Positions 17,244 to 26,124 of a DNA stretch of 64,000 nt are shown piece by piece (within the stretch, counting starts at the first letter, position 1; the number at the start of each line of letters is the position of its first letter). The DNA is from JAJXZP01 sp963787185. Its GTDB lineage: Bacteria > Spirochaetota > Spirochaetia > Treponematales > Rectinemataceae. A program made the position numbers and the translations under genes. The stretch is from contig CAWBCC010000013.1 in assembly GCA_963787185.1 (NCBI GenBank), positions 310,001-374,000 of the forward strand, in the 5' to 3' direction. The notes beneath the pieces were generated by a model that saw only the letters and a list, made by a program, of their open reading frames with translations, did no database searches and was not told where the DNA came from.

Positions 17244-18628
17244 GGGCGTATCGCGCCCGAGGTCAGGATCCGCTGGAGGCGGCCTAGGGCGAACTCGAGC
17301 TGTTCCTCGCCGGCGGCGCCCGATAGCGAAATTCGGACGGCTTCGGGGGGCGGGGCGGAGCCGACGGCGAAGACGTCGGAGGCGGTGACCGCGACGCCCT
17401 CCACCCGCGCCGACTCGACGAAAGCGGCGCGGCCGAGTCCCCGGGGCAGCGGAAGCCAGATGAAGGGACTCGCCTCGCTTCCGATCGGCGGGGCCGGGGC
17501 GCGGTGACCGAACACCGAATCGAAGATTTTCCTCCGCGCCGTATTGGAAGCCTTCCTGCGTTCGATCACGCGCTCCACGGTGCCGTCCTCGAGCCAGATC
17601 GAAAAGACCTCGAAGACGAGCGGTGATGTACTCCACATCGAGGTGAAAACTCCGTCGGCGAGGCTGTCGACGAGATCGGGGGGCGCCGCGATGCCTCCGA
17701 CGCGGAGTCCTCCGCAGACGCACTTCGAGGCGGAAACGAGCAGGAAGGACCTTTCGGGGACGATGGACGCGAAGGCCGGAGCCGGCTTCCGGAGGAAGGG
17801 ACGGTGGATTTCGTCTTCGATGACGACGAAGTCCCTTTTCCGCGCGATCGCAGCGATTTCCGACTTTCGCGCGCTCGACATGGAGACGGCGGTCGGGTTC
17901 TGGATCGAGGGCACGCAGTAGAGAGCCGAGATGCGCTCCTTCGCGCAGAGGGCGTCGAGGGCCCGCGCGGACAGGCCTTCGCCGTCCATGGGCAGCGGAT
18001 GGAGCACGAGACCGCGGGCCTCGGCCGCGGCCCTGGCGCCGGGAAAGACGAAGGTCTCCATCGCGATGTGATCGCCGGGGCGTAGGACCGAAGAGAAGAC
18101 CACCGAAATCGCGTGCTGTCCGCCCTGGGTGAGGACTATGCGCTCGGGGCCGACATTCATCCCCTGACCCGCCAGAAAAGCCGTAATGGCTTCGCGGTGG
18201 CGCCTGAGGCCGGCGGGTGGGGCATATCGAAGCAAGTGTTTTCTGTCCAGGTCTTTCGCGATGGCGGACAGGGCGGCGCCGGGATCCGGATCGTCTTCGG
18301 GCGAGGGACTGTTGACGCCGAGGTCGATGAGGCCTGCGGGACGGAGAGCGAAGCCTCCGGAGAGCCGGCGCGAGCGGAGTTCGGCGCCTGCGATGCAGGT
18401 GCCCCTCCTCCCTGCGGCGACGACGAGGCCCGACCGTTCGGCTTCCGCGTAGGCGCGCGTCACCGTGCCGATGGCTATTCCGAGCCTCGAGGCGAGCTCG
18501 CGCTGGGGAGGAAGCGCATCACCCTCGCCGAGCATTCCCGAATCCACGGCTTCTCCGATGGCCGCTGCTATCGCGATATAGAGCGGATGGGTATCCCAGT
18601 CGATGCCCGAGAACCAGTCTTTTGTCAC
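17240..18628 (-). CDS. MocR-type GntR/aminotransferase transcription regulator
   Basis: A 462-residue regulator: an N-terminal winged helix of the GntR family (LPPQRELASRLGIAIGTVTR, residues about 40-60) joined to a fold-type-I aminotransferase domain. The putative PLP lysine lies in VSASKCVCGGLRVGG. Such proteins sense PLP or an amine/amino acid and usually control the divergent gene, here a PLP-dependent decarboxylase. The start is GTG at 18628 with no ribosome site; a good promoter (18637-18665) ends 8 nt before the codon, so translation may be leaderless. Confidence 0.88.
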   Translation of the reverse strand: MTKDWFSGIDWDTHPLYIAIAAAIGEAVDSGMLGEGDALPPQRELASRLGIAIGTVTRAYAEAERSGLVVAAGRRGTCIAGAELRSRRLSGGFALRPAGLIDLGVNSPSPEDDPDPGAALSAIAKDLDRKHLLRYAPPAGLRRHREAITAFLAGQGMNVGPERIVLTQGGQHAISVVFSSVLRPGDHIAMETFVFPGARAAAEARGLVLHPLPMDGEGLSARALDALCAKERISALYCVPSIQNPTAVSMSSARKSEIAAIARKRDFVVIEDEIHRPFLRKPAPAFASIVPERSFLLVSASKCVCGGLRVGGIAAPPDLVDSLADGVFTSMWSTSPLVFEVFSIWLEDGTVERVIERRKASNTARRKIFDSVFGHRAPAPPIGSEASPFIWLPLPRGLGRAAFVESARVEGVAVTASDVFAVGSAPPPEAVRISLSGAAGEEQLEFALGRLQRILTSGAIRP

Positions 18629-18636
18629 AGATACAG

Positions 18637-18665
18637 ATAATACATTGACCGTAATGCAAAATCAA
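18637..18665 (-). promoter_or_regulatory. Promoter of the MocR regulator gene, probably leaderless
   Basis: On the minus strand a -35 box TTGATT (18660-18665) and a -10 box TATTAT (18637-18642) are separated by exactly 17 nt. Only 8 nt separate the -10 box from the GTG start at 18628, so the message would start at or next to the start codon. A short direct repeat CAGATA lies between box and start and may be a MocR site. Confidence 0.55.
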
Positions 18666-18698
18666 GTTAGTGTTTCCGCATCGCAGGGGAGGAAACGC

Positions 18699-20168
18699 AT
18701 GCAGAGAAAAAACGGGACGGATGCGCCGTCCGAGCTCGGTCTCGATCCGGAGAATTGGGACGAAGTCGCCCGACTCGGGAAGCGCATGGTGGACGACATG
18801 GTCGCCTACCTCCGTTCGCTTCCCGAAAAGCCCGTTTTTACCCCGGTTCCCGAAGCCGTCAAGGAAGGCTTCGAGACTCCCGCGCCGAGGGAAGGCTCGC
18901 CGGCCGAAGCGGTCTACGAGGACTTCCTCGCTAGCGTCCTTCCCTATGCGAAGGGGAACAACCACCCGCGCTTCTGGGGCTGGGTCGAGGGAACGGGAAC
19001 CGCAATGGGCATGCTCGCGGGCTTTCTCGCGAATGCCATGAATGCGAACGCCGCCTTCGGCGACCAGAGCGCGGTCTATGTCGAGCTCCAGGTCCTCAAT
19101 TGGCTCAAGGAGATACTGGGCTTCCCCATGGCTGCCGAAGGGCTCCTGCTTTCCGGCGGCTCGATGGCCAATCTCGTCGCGCTGGCCGCCGCGCGGGATT
19201 CACGCGGGGATACGGAGATCGGCGCGAAGGGCGTCGATCCGGGCAGGAGGGCGCTCAGGCTCTATGCCTCGATCGAAGCGCACAATTCCGTCGACAGGGC
19301 GGTACGCCTGCTCGGTCTCGGTCTGGATGCGCTCGTCAAGGTTCCGGTGCGCGAAGATTTTCGGATCGACGTCGAGGCGCTCCGTGCGGCGATCGCCGCG
19401 GACAGGGAGGCGGGCTTCGCGCCTTTCTGCATCCTCGGCAGTCTCGGCACGGTCAACACGGGCGCGATCGACCCCCTCGACGAGTTGGCCGATCTCGCTG
19501 CACAGGAGGGCCTCTGGTTCCATGTCGACGGGGCCATCGGGGCGGCCGCCCTGCCGCTTCCCGGCTTCGAAAAGCTGCGGGAAAGCGTAGCCCGCGCGGA
19601 CTCGCTCGCCTTCGATCTTCACAAATGGTTCTATGTTCAGTACGAGGCGGGCTGTGTCCTCGTCCGGGACAGGCGCGCGCTCGAAGCGCCCTTCAAGCAG
19701 GATGCAGCCTACCTCGTCTCGCACGAGCGCGGCGTGTCGGCGGGGCCGGTCGCCTTCGCCGACCGCGGACCGGAGCTCTCGCGCAGTTTCCGCGCCCTCA
19801 AAGTCTGGATGCAGTTCAAAGAGGCGGGTATGAAGAAACACGCGGCGCTCGCCGCGCAGAACATCGGCCAGGCCCGCTACCTGGCCGGCCTCGTCGAAGC
19901 TTCGCCCCGCCTCGAGCTCATGGCGCCCGTATCCCTCAACATCGTCTGTTTCCGCTACAACCCGGGCGGACTCTCCGACGAAAAGCTGGACCGGATCAAC
20001 CGAGAAATCCTCATGACCCTGCAGGCGAAGGGAATCGCCGTTCCGTCCTATACGGTTCTCCATGGAAAGTACGTGATGCGGGCCGCGATAACCAACCATC
20101 GGAGTCGCCGGGCCGACTTCGAAGCCCTGGCCGCGGAAGCCGCGAGGATAGGGGATTCGATCCGGTAG
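18699..20168 (+). CDS. PLP-dependent group II decarboxylase
   Basis: A 489-residue pyridoxal-phosphate decarboxylase of the aromatic amino acid/glutamate/histidine group. The PLP-binding lysine is in FDLHKWFYVQYEAG, the cofactor aspartate in WFHVDGAIGAAALP, and the glycine-rich LLSGGSMANLVAL block marks the N-terminal PLP fold. The frame is open to 18603, but the ATG at 18699 has GGGGAGG 6 nt upstream and gives the normal N-terminus. Substrate is probably an aromatic amino acid or aspartate; sequence alone does not decide. It is divergent from the MocR gene, which likely controls it. Confidence 0.88.
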   Translation: MQRKNGTDAPSELGLDPENWDEVARLGKRMVDDMVAYLRSLPEKPVFTPVPEAVKEGFETPAPREGSPAEAVYEDFLASVLPYAKGNNHPRFWGWVEGTGTAMGMLAGFLANAMNANAAFGDQSAVYVELQVLNWLKEILGFPMAAEGLLLSGGSMANLVALAAARDSRGDTEIGAKGVDPGRRALRLYASIEAHNSVDRAVRLLGLGLDALVKVPVREDFRIDVEALRAAIAADREAGFAPFCILGSLGTVNTGAIDPLDELADLAAQEGLWFHVDGAIGAAALPLPGFEKLRESVARADSLAFDLHKWFYVQYEAGCVLVRDRRALEAPFKQDAAYLVSHERGVSAGPVAFADRGPELSRSFRALKVWMQFKEAGMKKHAALAAQNIGQARYLAGLVEASPRLELMAPVSLNIVCFRYNPGGLSDEKLDRINREILMTLQAKGIAVPSYTVLHGKYVMRAAITNHRSRRADFEALAAEAARIGDSIR

Positions 20169-20211
20169 GCTCGGTATTTCCGGCGACTTCGCAGGGCGGG
20201 TCCTGTCGAGA

Positions 20212-20254
20212 GCGAACAGAGGCGACTAGAAGATTGTCGTCGCCCTCTGTTCGC
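20212..20254 (+). terminator. Strong stem-loop after the decarboxylase gene
   Basis: GCGAACAGAGGCGAC (20212-20226) pairs with the near-complement at 20239-20254, which has one bulged C. It sits 44 nt after the decarboxylase stop and lacks a clear T-tract, so it could be a terminator or a processed hairpin. Confidence 0.45.
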
Positions 20255-20459
20255 CGTCGACCAAGGCCTACCCTGGCTGGTAGGTTATCCCGAAAGGGTT
20301 TTCAATATTACCGTCAAAGACATGGCTACGCTTCAGGGGATTCTCGACAGCAAGGAATGGTTAAATCTTAGGCACAAGTTCATGACCTTGATTTCCGAAC
20401 CGGACAGCCAGATTCTCGAGCCGCTTTAGAAATCGCCGGAGCCCCTGTCGGACTTCGGC

Positions 20460-20639
20460 GCGGACCGCTCGTTCGTCAAGGGCCAGCGGTACACGCTGCT
20501 GTCGAACCGCGAGAACCTGACGAACGAGGAACGCGAGTCCTTGAAGAAACTTCTCGCCGCCAACAAGCGGCTCCAGACCGCCTACCTCTTGAAGGAGTCG
20601 TTCGATCGGCTCCGGACCTACAAGAAAAATACATTTTAG
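20460..20639 (+). pseudogene. ISL3-family transposase fragment
   Basis: About 55 codons (from DRSFVKGQRYTLLSNRENL to LLKESFDRLRTYK) nearly identical to residues in the middle of the full ISL3 transposase at 53683-54723. The match starts abruptly at about 20460 and stops at about 20622, inside the codon before the hicB frame. No inverted repeats or other element DNA are recognisable nearby. It is therefore a scrap left by recombination or deletion of an ISL3 copy. Confidence 0.85.
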
Positions 20640-21044
20640 AGTGGAGGCTGATGGCAAGTGGTTTACCGCTTATTGCGTAGAGCTCGAAGGCTGCCGGGTT
20701 CAAGAGCGTTCGAAGGATAAACTGCTTGTCGTGGCAAAAGAAGTCCTAGACGTATTTCTTAATGAGCCCCAGGGGTCTCAGGTGGTATTCCCCGCCCCCA
20801 GGAGAAGCTCGAGGGTAAAGATATCGTGGCAATCGAAGTTGATCCCGAAATTGCCTTCGGTATGTTAATGCGGCAGTATCGCATTACTAGAAAGATGACC
20901 CAGGCACAAATGGCGACTTTGCTTGATATGGTTCACTTGACCAGCTATCAGCGATTGGAGAGAAAGTCTAATCCGACGCTCGGGCTCATCAAGAAAGTAC
21001 ATGACCGCCTGCCGGGATTCCCCCTGGAAACGATACTGTCGTGA
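20623..21044 (+). pseudogene. hicB: HicB-type antitoxin with C-terminal XRE domain, frameshifted and start-less
   Basis: The N-terminal HicB fold reads RKIHFRVEADGKWFTAYCVE and on to LEGCRVQERSKDKLL, and the C-terminal helix-turn-helix (QAQMATLLDMVHLTSYQRLE) lies in another frame. Adding one C in the C-run at 20795-20799 fuses them perfectly (FPAPQ then EKLEGKDIVAIEVD), so a one-base deletion, real or a sequencing error, splits the gene. The expected ATG before RKIHF is replaced by the ISL3 scrap (ACA codon at 20620), leaving only an in-frame GTG at 20641. No HicA toxin gene is next to it. The family neutralises HicA RNase and autoregulates. Confidence 0.75.
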
Positions 21045-21054
21045 TCTTTACCCA

Positions 21055-21242
21055 CCCCCGACGGACGGATCATCATGTCCATAGGCGAAAGAGATCCCAT
21101 GGGCATTGTCGATCTCGTCAGATGGCTCGGTCCGGGAGCGGAGCTGCTCGACTGCTCGAGCCGGCTGCCTGGCGCGAAGAGGTCGCGAACACGCTTCGAG
21201 AGATGCTCGCGACGTACGAAACTCCCGATCGATGAGCTCGCC
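21055..21242 (+). pseudogene. Duplicated 3' end of the WYL regulator gene
   Basis: 188 nt matching 23026-23205, the last about 58 codons plus 7 nt beyond the stop of the WYL regulator gene at 22170. The copy carries an 8-nt insertion (a duplicated CTGCTCGA-like segment near 21150) and a few substitutions. It has no start and is out of frame, so it is a dead fragment. Confidence 0.88.
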
Positions 21243-21349
21243 CGGTTGGCTCGGCGCAACGTCATAGGTAGCCGCCCGTTGGGCGAAATGCCTGGGGCCA
21301 ATAGTATTCATTTTCAAGACTGGGCTTGTATGATATATATGGCTATACG

Positions 21350-21655
21350 ATGAGTATTCGCACCAAGACGGACCTGCTCGACTTTCTCGATAAGAATCGA
21401 CAAGTAATTAAAGGATATGGAATTAGCAAGATTGGTCTATTTGGATCATTCGTTCGCGATCAGCAGACCGACAAAAGCGATGTTGACCTATTGGTCGAAT
21501 TCGAGCCTTCAATGAAGAGCTACGACAATTTTATCGATCTGGCATTCTTTCTTGAAGAAAAAATAGAACGAGAAGTTGAGCTGATTACTGTCGACGCCTT
21601 AAGCCCATATATTGGGCCCTACATTCTGCGAGAGGTGGAATATATTGCGCTCTGA
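21350..21655 (+). CDS. mntA: MntA-type nucleotidyltransferase antitoxin
   Basis: A 101-residue minimal nucleotidyltransferase. The catalytic motif GSFVRDQQTDKSDVDLLVEF has the G-S-x(10)-S-D-x-D-L spacing of MNT proteins, which add AMP to the partner HEPN RNase and silence it. The ATG at 21350 is preferred over 21326. It overlaps hepT by 11 nt, giving the standard two-gene order. Base composition is AT-richer than the core genome here, in line with horizontal acquisition. Confidence 0.88.
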   Translation: MSIRTKTDLLDFLDKNRQVIKGYGISKIGLFGSFVRDQQTDKSDVDLLVEFEPSMKSYDNFIDLAFFLEEKIEREVELITVDALSPYIGPYILREVEYIAL

Positions 21656-21971
21656 TAAGGAGATTCTGCATCATATAAAGGATGAGACCGATTACCTGAT
21701 GGCTGAATCGACAAAGATGACTCTCGACGAGTTCTTGGTAAATGAGACCTTGAAACGCGCATTCGCAAGAAGTCTGGAAATTATCGGCGAAGCGGTAAAG
21801 CAATTATCGACTGAAATTATTCTTGAGAATCATAATATTGATTGGAGAAGAATTGCCGGTATGAGGGATAAGCTGATACACGGTTATTTTTCAGTAGACT
21901 ATTCATTGGTTTGGGATATTGTCATAAATAAAATACCGGAATTTCGAATGAACATTGAATATCTATTATAG
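21645..21971 (+). CDS. hepT: HepT-type HEPN RNase toxin
   Basis: A 108-residue HEPN-domain (DUF86) protein. The RNase motif R-x4-H-x-Y is present as RDKLIHGY, so the active site looks intact. I place the start at TTG 21645 (MRSDKEILHHIKDE) because GAGAGGTGG lies 6 nt upstream and the resulting N-terminus matches the family; a longer frame from 21612 would read through the antitoxin. Partner of the upstream MNT protein. Likely a functional toxin-antitoxin pair. Confidence 0.87.
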   Translation: MRSDKEILHHIKDETDYLMAESTKMTLDEFLVNETLKRAFARSLEIIGEAVKQLSTEIILENHNIDWRRIAGMRDKLIHGYFSVDYSLVWDIVINKIPEFRMNIEYLL

Positions 21972-22169
21972 AAGTCTGGCCTCAAACACTTCGCCTCTCG
22001 AGCTCCACTCGGGTGACTTCGAAAAGGAGGGCTTCTTCGCCCGTTGCCGAAATGACGGCTCCATTCCTCGCAAACCCATCGAAACATAGACTATTGTTCA
22101 TGATTCCCTCCGTATGGCAGATGATAGTGGTCGCATCCGACAAGGCATGTCATACTTTATAGGGTTTTT

Positions 22170-23198
22170 ATGAACAGACTCGATAGGACGATGGGCATAC
22201 TTCTCCTTCTCCGCAGCGGGCGCGCGGTCTCGGCGACGGAGCTCGCCGCTCGATTCGAGGTTTCCGCCCGTACTGTCTACCGCGATGTGGAGGTCCTGAG
22301 CGGGCTTGGAGTGCCTATATACGCCGATATGGGGCGGTCGGGCGGCTTCCGGCTTCGACCGGGTTACTTTCTTCCGCCGATCACGCTCGGATCCGAAGAG
22401 GCGGTCTCCCTGCTCCTCGGTCTGATCCTCATGCGCCGGTTGAGAGTCGTCCCCTTCCCCCAAGAGGCCGATTTCGCGGAACGCAAGCTCATGGCCGCTC
22501 TGCCCGAGGATACCAGGAAGCTCATGACGCGAGTCTCCCGGATCATCGGCTTCGAACGTGTCCCGGCCGACCCCTTCCATCGCGAGCGCGACGATCCGCA
22601 AATCACGGAACACTCGCTCAAGGCAGAGGGCGAGATCGTCGGTCGCTTCCTTCGGGCCATTCTCCAGCGGTCGCGGGTGAGGTTGAAATACCACTCGCCC
22701 TACCGGACCCCGGAACCGTGGCGCGAGGTGGAACCCTGCGGCATTCTATGGGATCGCGACCGTTGGTATCTCGTCGGCCGCACGGCCGATTCGGCTCACG
22801 CGCTCCGCCAATGGCGGTCGGATAGAGTGGTCGAGCTCGGAAGCGGTCCATCGCTCAAACCGACCGCAGATGATTTCGACGTCGCGGAGATTCTGGATCG
22901 CAGATGGCTGAGATCGGCGATGGAAGGGTGGCGCGCGAACTCCCGGGTCAAAGTCGCCCTATCTCTCGAGCAGGCGGAAAGACTGAAACGAGATTGGTAT
23001 TACGGAAACGCCGCCTTCGAGGAGGCCCCCGACGGACGGATCATCATGTCCATAGGCGAAAGAGATCCCATGGGCATCGTCGATCTCGTCAGATGGCTCG
23101 GTCCGGGAGCTGAGCTGCTCGAACCGGCCGCCTGGCGCGAACAGGTCGCGAACACGCTTCGAGAGATGCTCGCGACATACGAAGCTCCCAATCGATGA
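22170..23198 (+). CDS. YafY-type HTH/WYL-domain transcription regulator
   Basis: A 342-residue regulator: N-terminal winged helix (SATELAARFEVSARTVYRDVE, residues 21-41), central WYL domain about residues 140-320 with DRWYLVGR, and a C-terminal extension. WYL proteins bind nucleic acid or nucleotide-like ligands and often control defence or DNA-damage genes. The DNA encoding its C-terminus is duplicated at 21055-21242. It stands alone before the broken CocE hydrolase gene, which it may or may not control. Confidence 0.88.
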   Translation: MNRLDRTMGILLLLRSGRAVSATELAARFEVSARTVYRDVEVLSGLGVPIYADMGRSGGFRLRPGYFLPPITLGSEEAVSLLLGLILMRRLRVVPFPQEADFAERKLMAALPEDTRKLMTRVSRIIGFERVPADPFHRERDDPQITEHSLKAEGEIVGRFLRAILQRSRVRLKYHSPYRTPEPWREVEPCGILWDRDRWYLVGRTADSAHALRQWRSDRVVELGSGPSLKPTADDFDVAEILDRRWLRSAMEGWRANSRVKVALSLEQAERLKRDWYYGNAAFEEAPDGRIIMSIGERDPMGIVDLVRWLGPGAELLEPAAWREQVANTLREMLATYEAPNR

Positions 23199-23281
23199 GC
23201 TCGCCATGCCCGTCGCCGAATCCTCAAACGGGGTTTCAGGCAGGACGAATGCTCTGAAGATCAGGATCGGAGGTGAAGCTT

Positions 23282-24879
23282 GTGAATACTGTACGGACAA
23301 TAGCGCCCGGCATCGTCTTGGAGCGTGATGTGCTCGTGACAATGCCGGACGGGGTACGGTTGGCGGCCAATGTCTTTCGACCGGCCAAAGCGGGAGCGTA
23401 CCCGGCCATTCTATCCGCCACGCCGTATGGCAAAGACATACTGCCGGACCGCAGGTTCATGTTCTTCATGCGCCTGGCAGGCGTTCGCTTCGGCAAACTC
23501 AATTGCTCCAGATGGACGGGATTTGAAGCGCCCGATCCGATTTACTGGGTGCGTCGGGGATACGCGGTGGCCCAGGCGGACGTGCGCGGCATGCATCAGA
23601 GGGCTCGGCCGGCGTATTGAGCGATCAGGATGCGGAGGACTTTGCCGCCTTTATCTCCTGGGCGGCAGGCCAGCAATGGTGCAACGGCCGCGTGGGCCTA
23701 CTCGGCGTATCGTACCTGGCAATGTCGCAGTTTCGGGTGGCGGCGCTGCGGCCGCCGGCGCTCGCGGCCATCTGCCCGTGGGAAGGCGTCACGGACCAAT
23801 TCAGGGAGTTGGCGTTTCAGGATGGCGTACCCGAAACCGCCTTTACGGCAACTTGGTGGAAGCGGCGGCTCGTACCCAGTCACAACCGACGCTTTCCGAT
23901 GGCCGAGGACTTGCCGGCAGATATCCATAGTCACCCCTTCGACGATGGGTATTGGGCCGGCAAGCGGCCTGCACTTGAAAAGATCGATGTGCCGGCGCTC
24001 ATCTGCGCCAGCTGGTCCGACCATGGTCTTCACACGCGTGGCTCTTTTATCGGCTACGAACTGATCCATTCGCCGCAAAAGTGGCTGTTTACCCATGGCC
24101 GACGAAAATGGGAGACGTTCTACACCCCTGAAGCTGTGGCGGTTCAGACGGCTTTCTTCGACCACGCTCTCAAGCAACAGCCTAAGGCCATGGAAGGTAT
24201 CCCGGCTGTGCGACTGGAGCGCCGGCGGGCGTGGTACAAGGCCGATGTCCGCGGCGAGCGCGCCTGGCCCCTTCCCGGAATCCGGCCCACGCATTTGTAC
24301 TTGTCAGTCCCTTCAAGGGAGCTTGTTCCACAACAGCCAAAATCGGTCGCCGTGGCTTCGTACGATTCGGCGGCGCGGGACGGCCGCGCAAGCTTTGCCC
24401 ACATCTTCGATCGCGACACGGAGCTGACCGGAGGCATGAGGCTCACGCTTTGGGTCAGCACCTCGGACACCGACGACCTCGACCTTTTCGTTACCGTTCA
24501 CAAACTCGACAGAGCGGGACGCGAAGTCTATTTCCCCGGCTACAACGGCTATGCCCGCGACTGCGTGGCCAAGGGTTGGCTTCGGGCCTCTCATCGCGAG
24601 CTCGACCCAGCCCTCAGTACACCGCTTCGGCCTTGGCATACCCATCGAAAGGCGGAGCCAGTCCCGCGCGGTCAGACTGCGGCCGTGGACATCGAAATCC
24701 TGCCCTCCAGTACGTTGTTTGAAGCCGGCACCTCGCTTCGGCTCGATATCCAGGGCCACGATGCCGCACGCTATCCGTCGTTCGCGCACAAGCAAACCGT
24801 CAACAAAGGCGTGCATCGGATCCACTGCGGCGGAGAGTTCGATTCGCAACTTGTGGTTCCCTGGCTTACACCGCCTTAG
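23282..24879 (+). pseudogene. CocE/NonD-family hydrolase (X-Pro dipeptidyl-peptidase type), frameshifted
   Basis: Two consecutive frames make one alpha/beta hydrolase of about 530 residues. The first (to 23620) ends YAVAQADVRGMHQRARPAY, the second resumes GSAGVLSDQDAEDFAAF. One missing base near 23608 restores the normal ADVRGMH...GSAGVLSDQDAED sequence. The nucleophile elbow GVSYLAMSQ and the C-terminal jelly-roll region are present in the second part. The start taken is GTG 23282, 8 nt after GGAGG. Catalytic parts remain, so this could be a sequencing error rather than a true pseudogene. Family members hydrolyse proline peptides or acyl esters. Confidence 0.8.
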
Positions 24880-25029
24880 GATCCTTCTCGTCGACAATTT
24901 CCCAGCCTCTGCCGCCGGCCGCGCCTCGGTACGTGCAACACCCGAACTCGGTAATTAGAGCTTGCCGCTCTTGCTTTTCTTGGCGATGTCCGATATCTTG
25001 ATGATATCATGAGGATATCGGGGGCAGGT

Positions 25030-25890
25030 ATGAAAGACACGCTAGAGACAAGGCTTTGGAGGGTCAACGGCTTCATCGCCCTGGCCGTCGAATTGGCCGT
25101 CCTGTGGTTTGCGACGAAACTTCTGCGGGCCACCGTCCCGCCGACCTTCTTCCCCGCTCTGTGGATCTATGTCATCGCGGCCGTCGCGACGAGGGGCTTC
25201 TTCATTATCCAGCCCAATGAGGCCAAGGCATTCACCTTCTTCGGCAACTATGCCGGCTCGTGCCGCGCCCCCGGATTTCACTGGACCAATCCCTTCACCA
25301 AGCGCAAACCGGTCTCGCTGCGCGTACGCAACTTCGCGAGCCAAACCCTCAAGGTGAACGACGCGAGCGGCAATCCCATCGAGATAGCGGCCGTCGTCGT
25401 CTGGCGCGTCCTCGACTCGGCCAAAGCGCTCTTCAACGTCGACGATTACGAGTCCTTCATCACGGTCCAGGCCGAGACCGCGATCAGAAATCTCGCGGGC
25501 CGGTTTCCCTACGACGCCCCGGCCGAAGTGGAGTCCCTCCGCGGCAGCCAGGACGCGGTAGCCGGAGAGCTGCGCGACCAGCTTCACGACAGGCTCTCGA
25601 CCGCGGGCATCGAGATCGACGAGGCTAGGCTCTCACATCTCGCCTACGCCCCCGAAATCGCCCAGGCCATGCTCCGCAAGCAGCAGGCCGGCGCGGTGAT
25701 CGCGGCTCGCCGCCTCATCGTCGACGGGGCGGTGGGCATGGTGAAGCTCGCGTTGGCCGAGCTCGAGGAACAGGGCGTAGTCCAGCTCGACAACGAACGG
25801 CGCGCTTCGATGGTCAACAACCTTCTCGTCGCCCTCGTCTCCGAGTCCGAAGCCCAGCCCATCATCAACACGGGCAGCCTCTACGCCTGA
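25030..25890 (+). CDS. SPFH/band-7 domain membrane protein
   Basis: A 286-residue protein with two N-terminal hydrophobic helices (residues about 10-60) followed by an SPFH/prohibitin-type domain starting RGFFIIQPNEAKAFTFFGNY. Conserved features include GFHWTNPFTKRK and the helical region with EIAQAMLRKQQAGAVIAARR. Such proteins oligomerise on membranes and scaffold proteases or lipid domains. The start may be ATG 25030 (GGCAGGT upstream) or 25009; I take 25030. It is followed 7 nt later by a small ribbon-helix-helix protein, a pairing that looks conserved. Confidence 0.88.
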   Translation: MKDTLETRLWRVNGFIALAVELAVLWFATKLLRATVPPTFFPALWIYVIAAVATRGFFIIQPNEAKAFTFFGNYAGSCRAPGFHWTNPFTKRKPVSLRVRNFASQTLKVNDASGNPIEIAAVVVWRVLDSAKALFNVDDYESFITVQAETAIRNLAGRFPYDAPAEVESLRGSQDAVAGELRDQLHDRLSTAGIEIDEARLSHLAYAPEIAQAMLRKQQAGAVIAARRLIVDGAVGMVKLALAELEEQGVVQLDNERRASMVNNLLVALVSESEAQPIINTGSLYA

Positions 25891-25897
25891 GCGGCCG

Positions 25898-26098
25898 ATG
25901 GGTCCCTCGGAGCCGGATGGGGGCGGCGCAGGGGCTCCCGAGCCCGGCGACACGAAGAAACGGTTTCTCCTCAGGCTCGATCCGCTCGTCTACGCCGCGC
26001 TGGAAAAATGGGCTGCGGACGAGATTCGGAGCGTGAACGCCGAAATCGAGTTCCTGCTGAAGGATGCCCTTAGGAGAGCGGGACGGTTGAGGAGATGA
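25898..26098 (+). CDS. Small ribbon-helix-helix (Arc-like) protein
   Basis: A 66-residue protein with a disordered Gly/Pro/Glu start and an Arc-type ribbon-helix-helix core from about residue 20 (KKRFLLRLDPLVYAALEKWA, then SVNAEIEFLLKDALRRAG). It starts 7 nt after the SPFH gene stop, so the two are cotranscribed. RHH proteins usually bind DNA as dimers; here it may regulate the operon or act as a partner of the SPFH protein. Function not known. Confidence 0.78.
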   Translation: MGPSEPDGGGAGAPEPGDTKKRFLLRLDPLVYAALEKWAADEIRSVNAEIEFLLKDALRRAGRLRR

Positions 26099-26124
26099 TA
26101 TCCCGGTCTTGCCGACCCTCGTTG

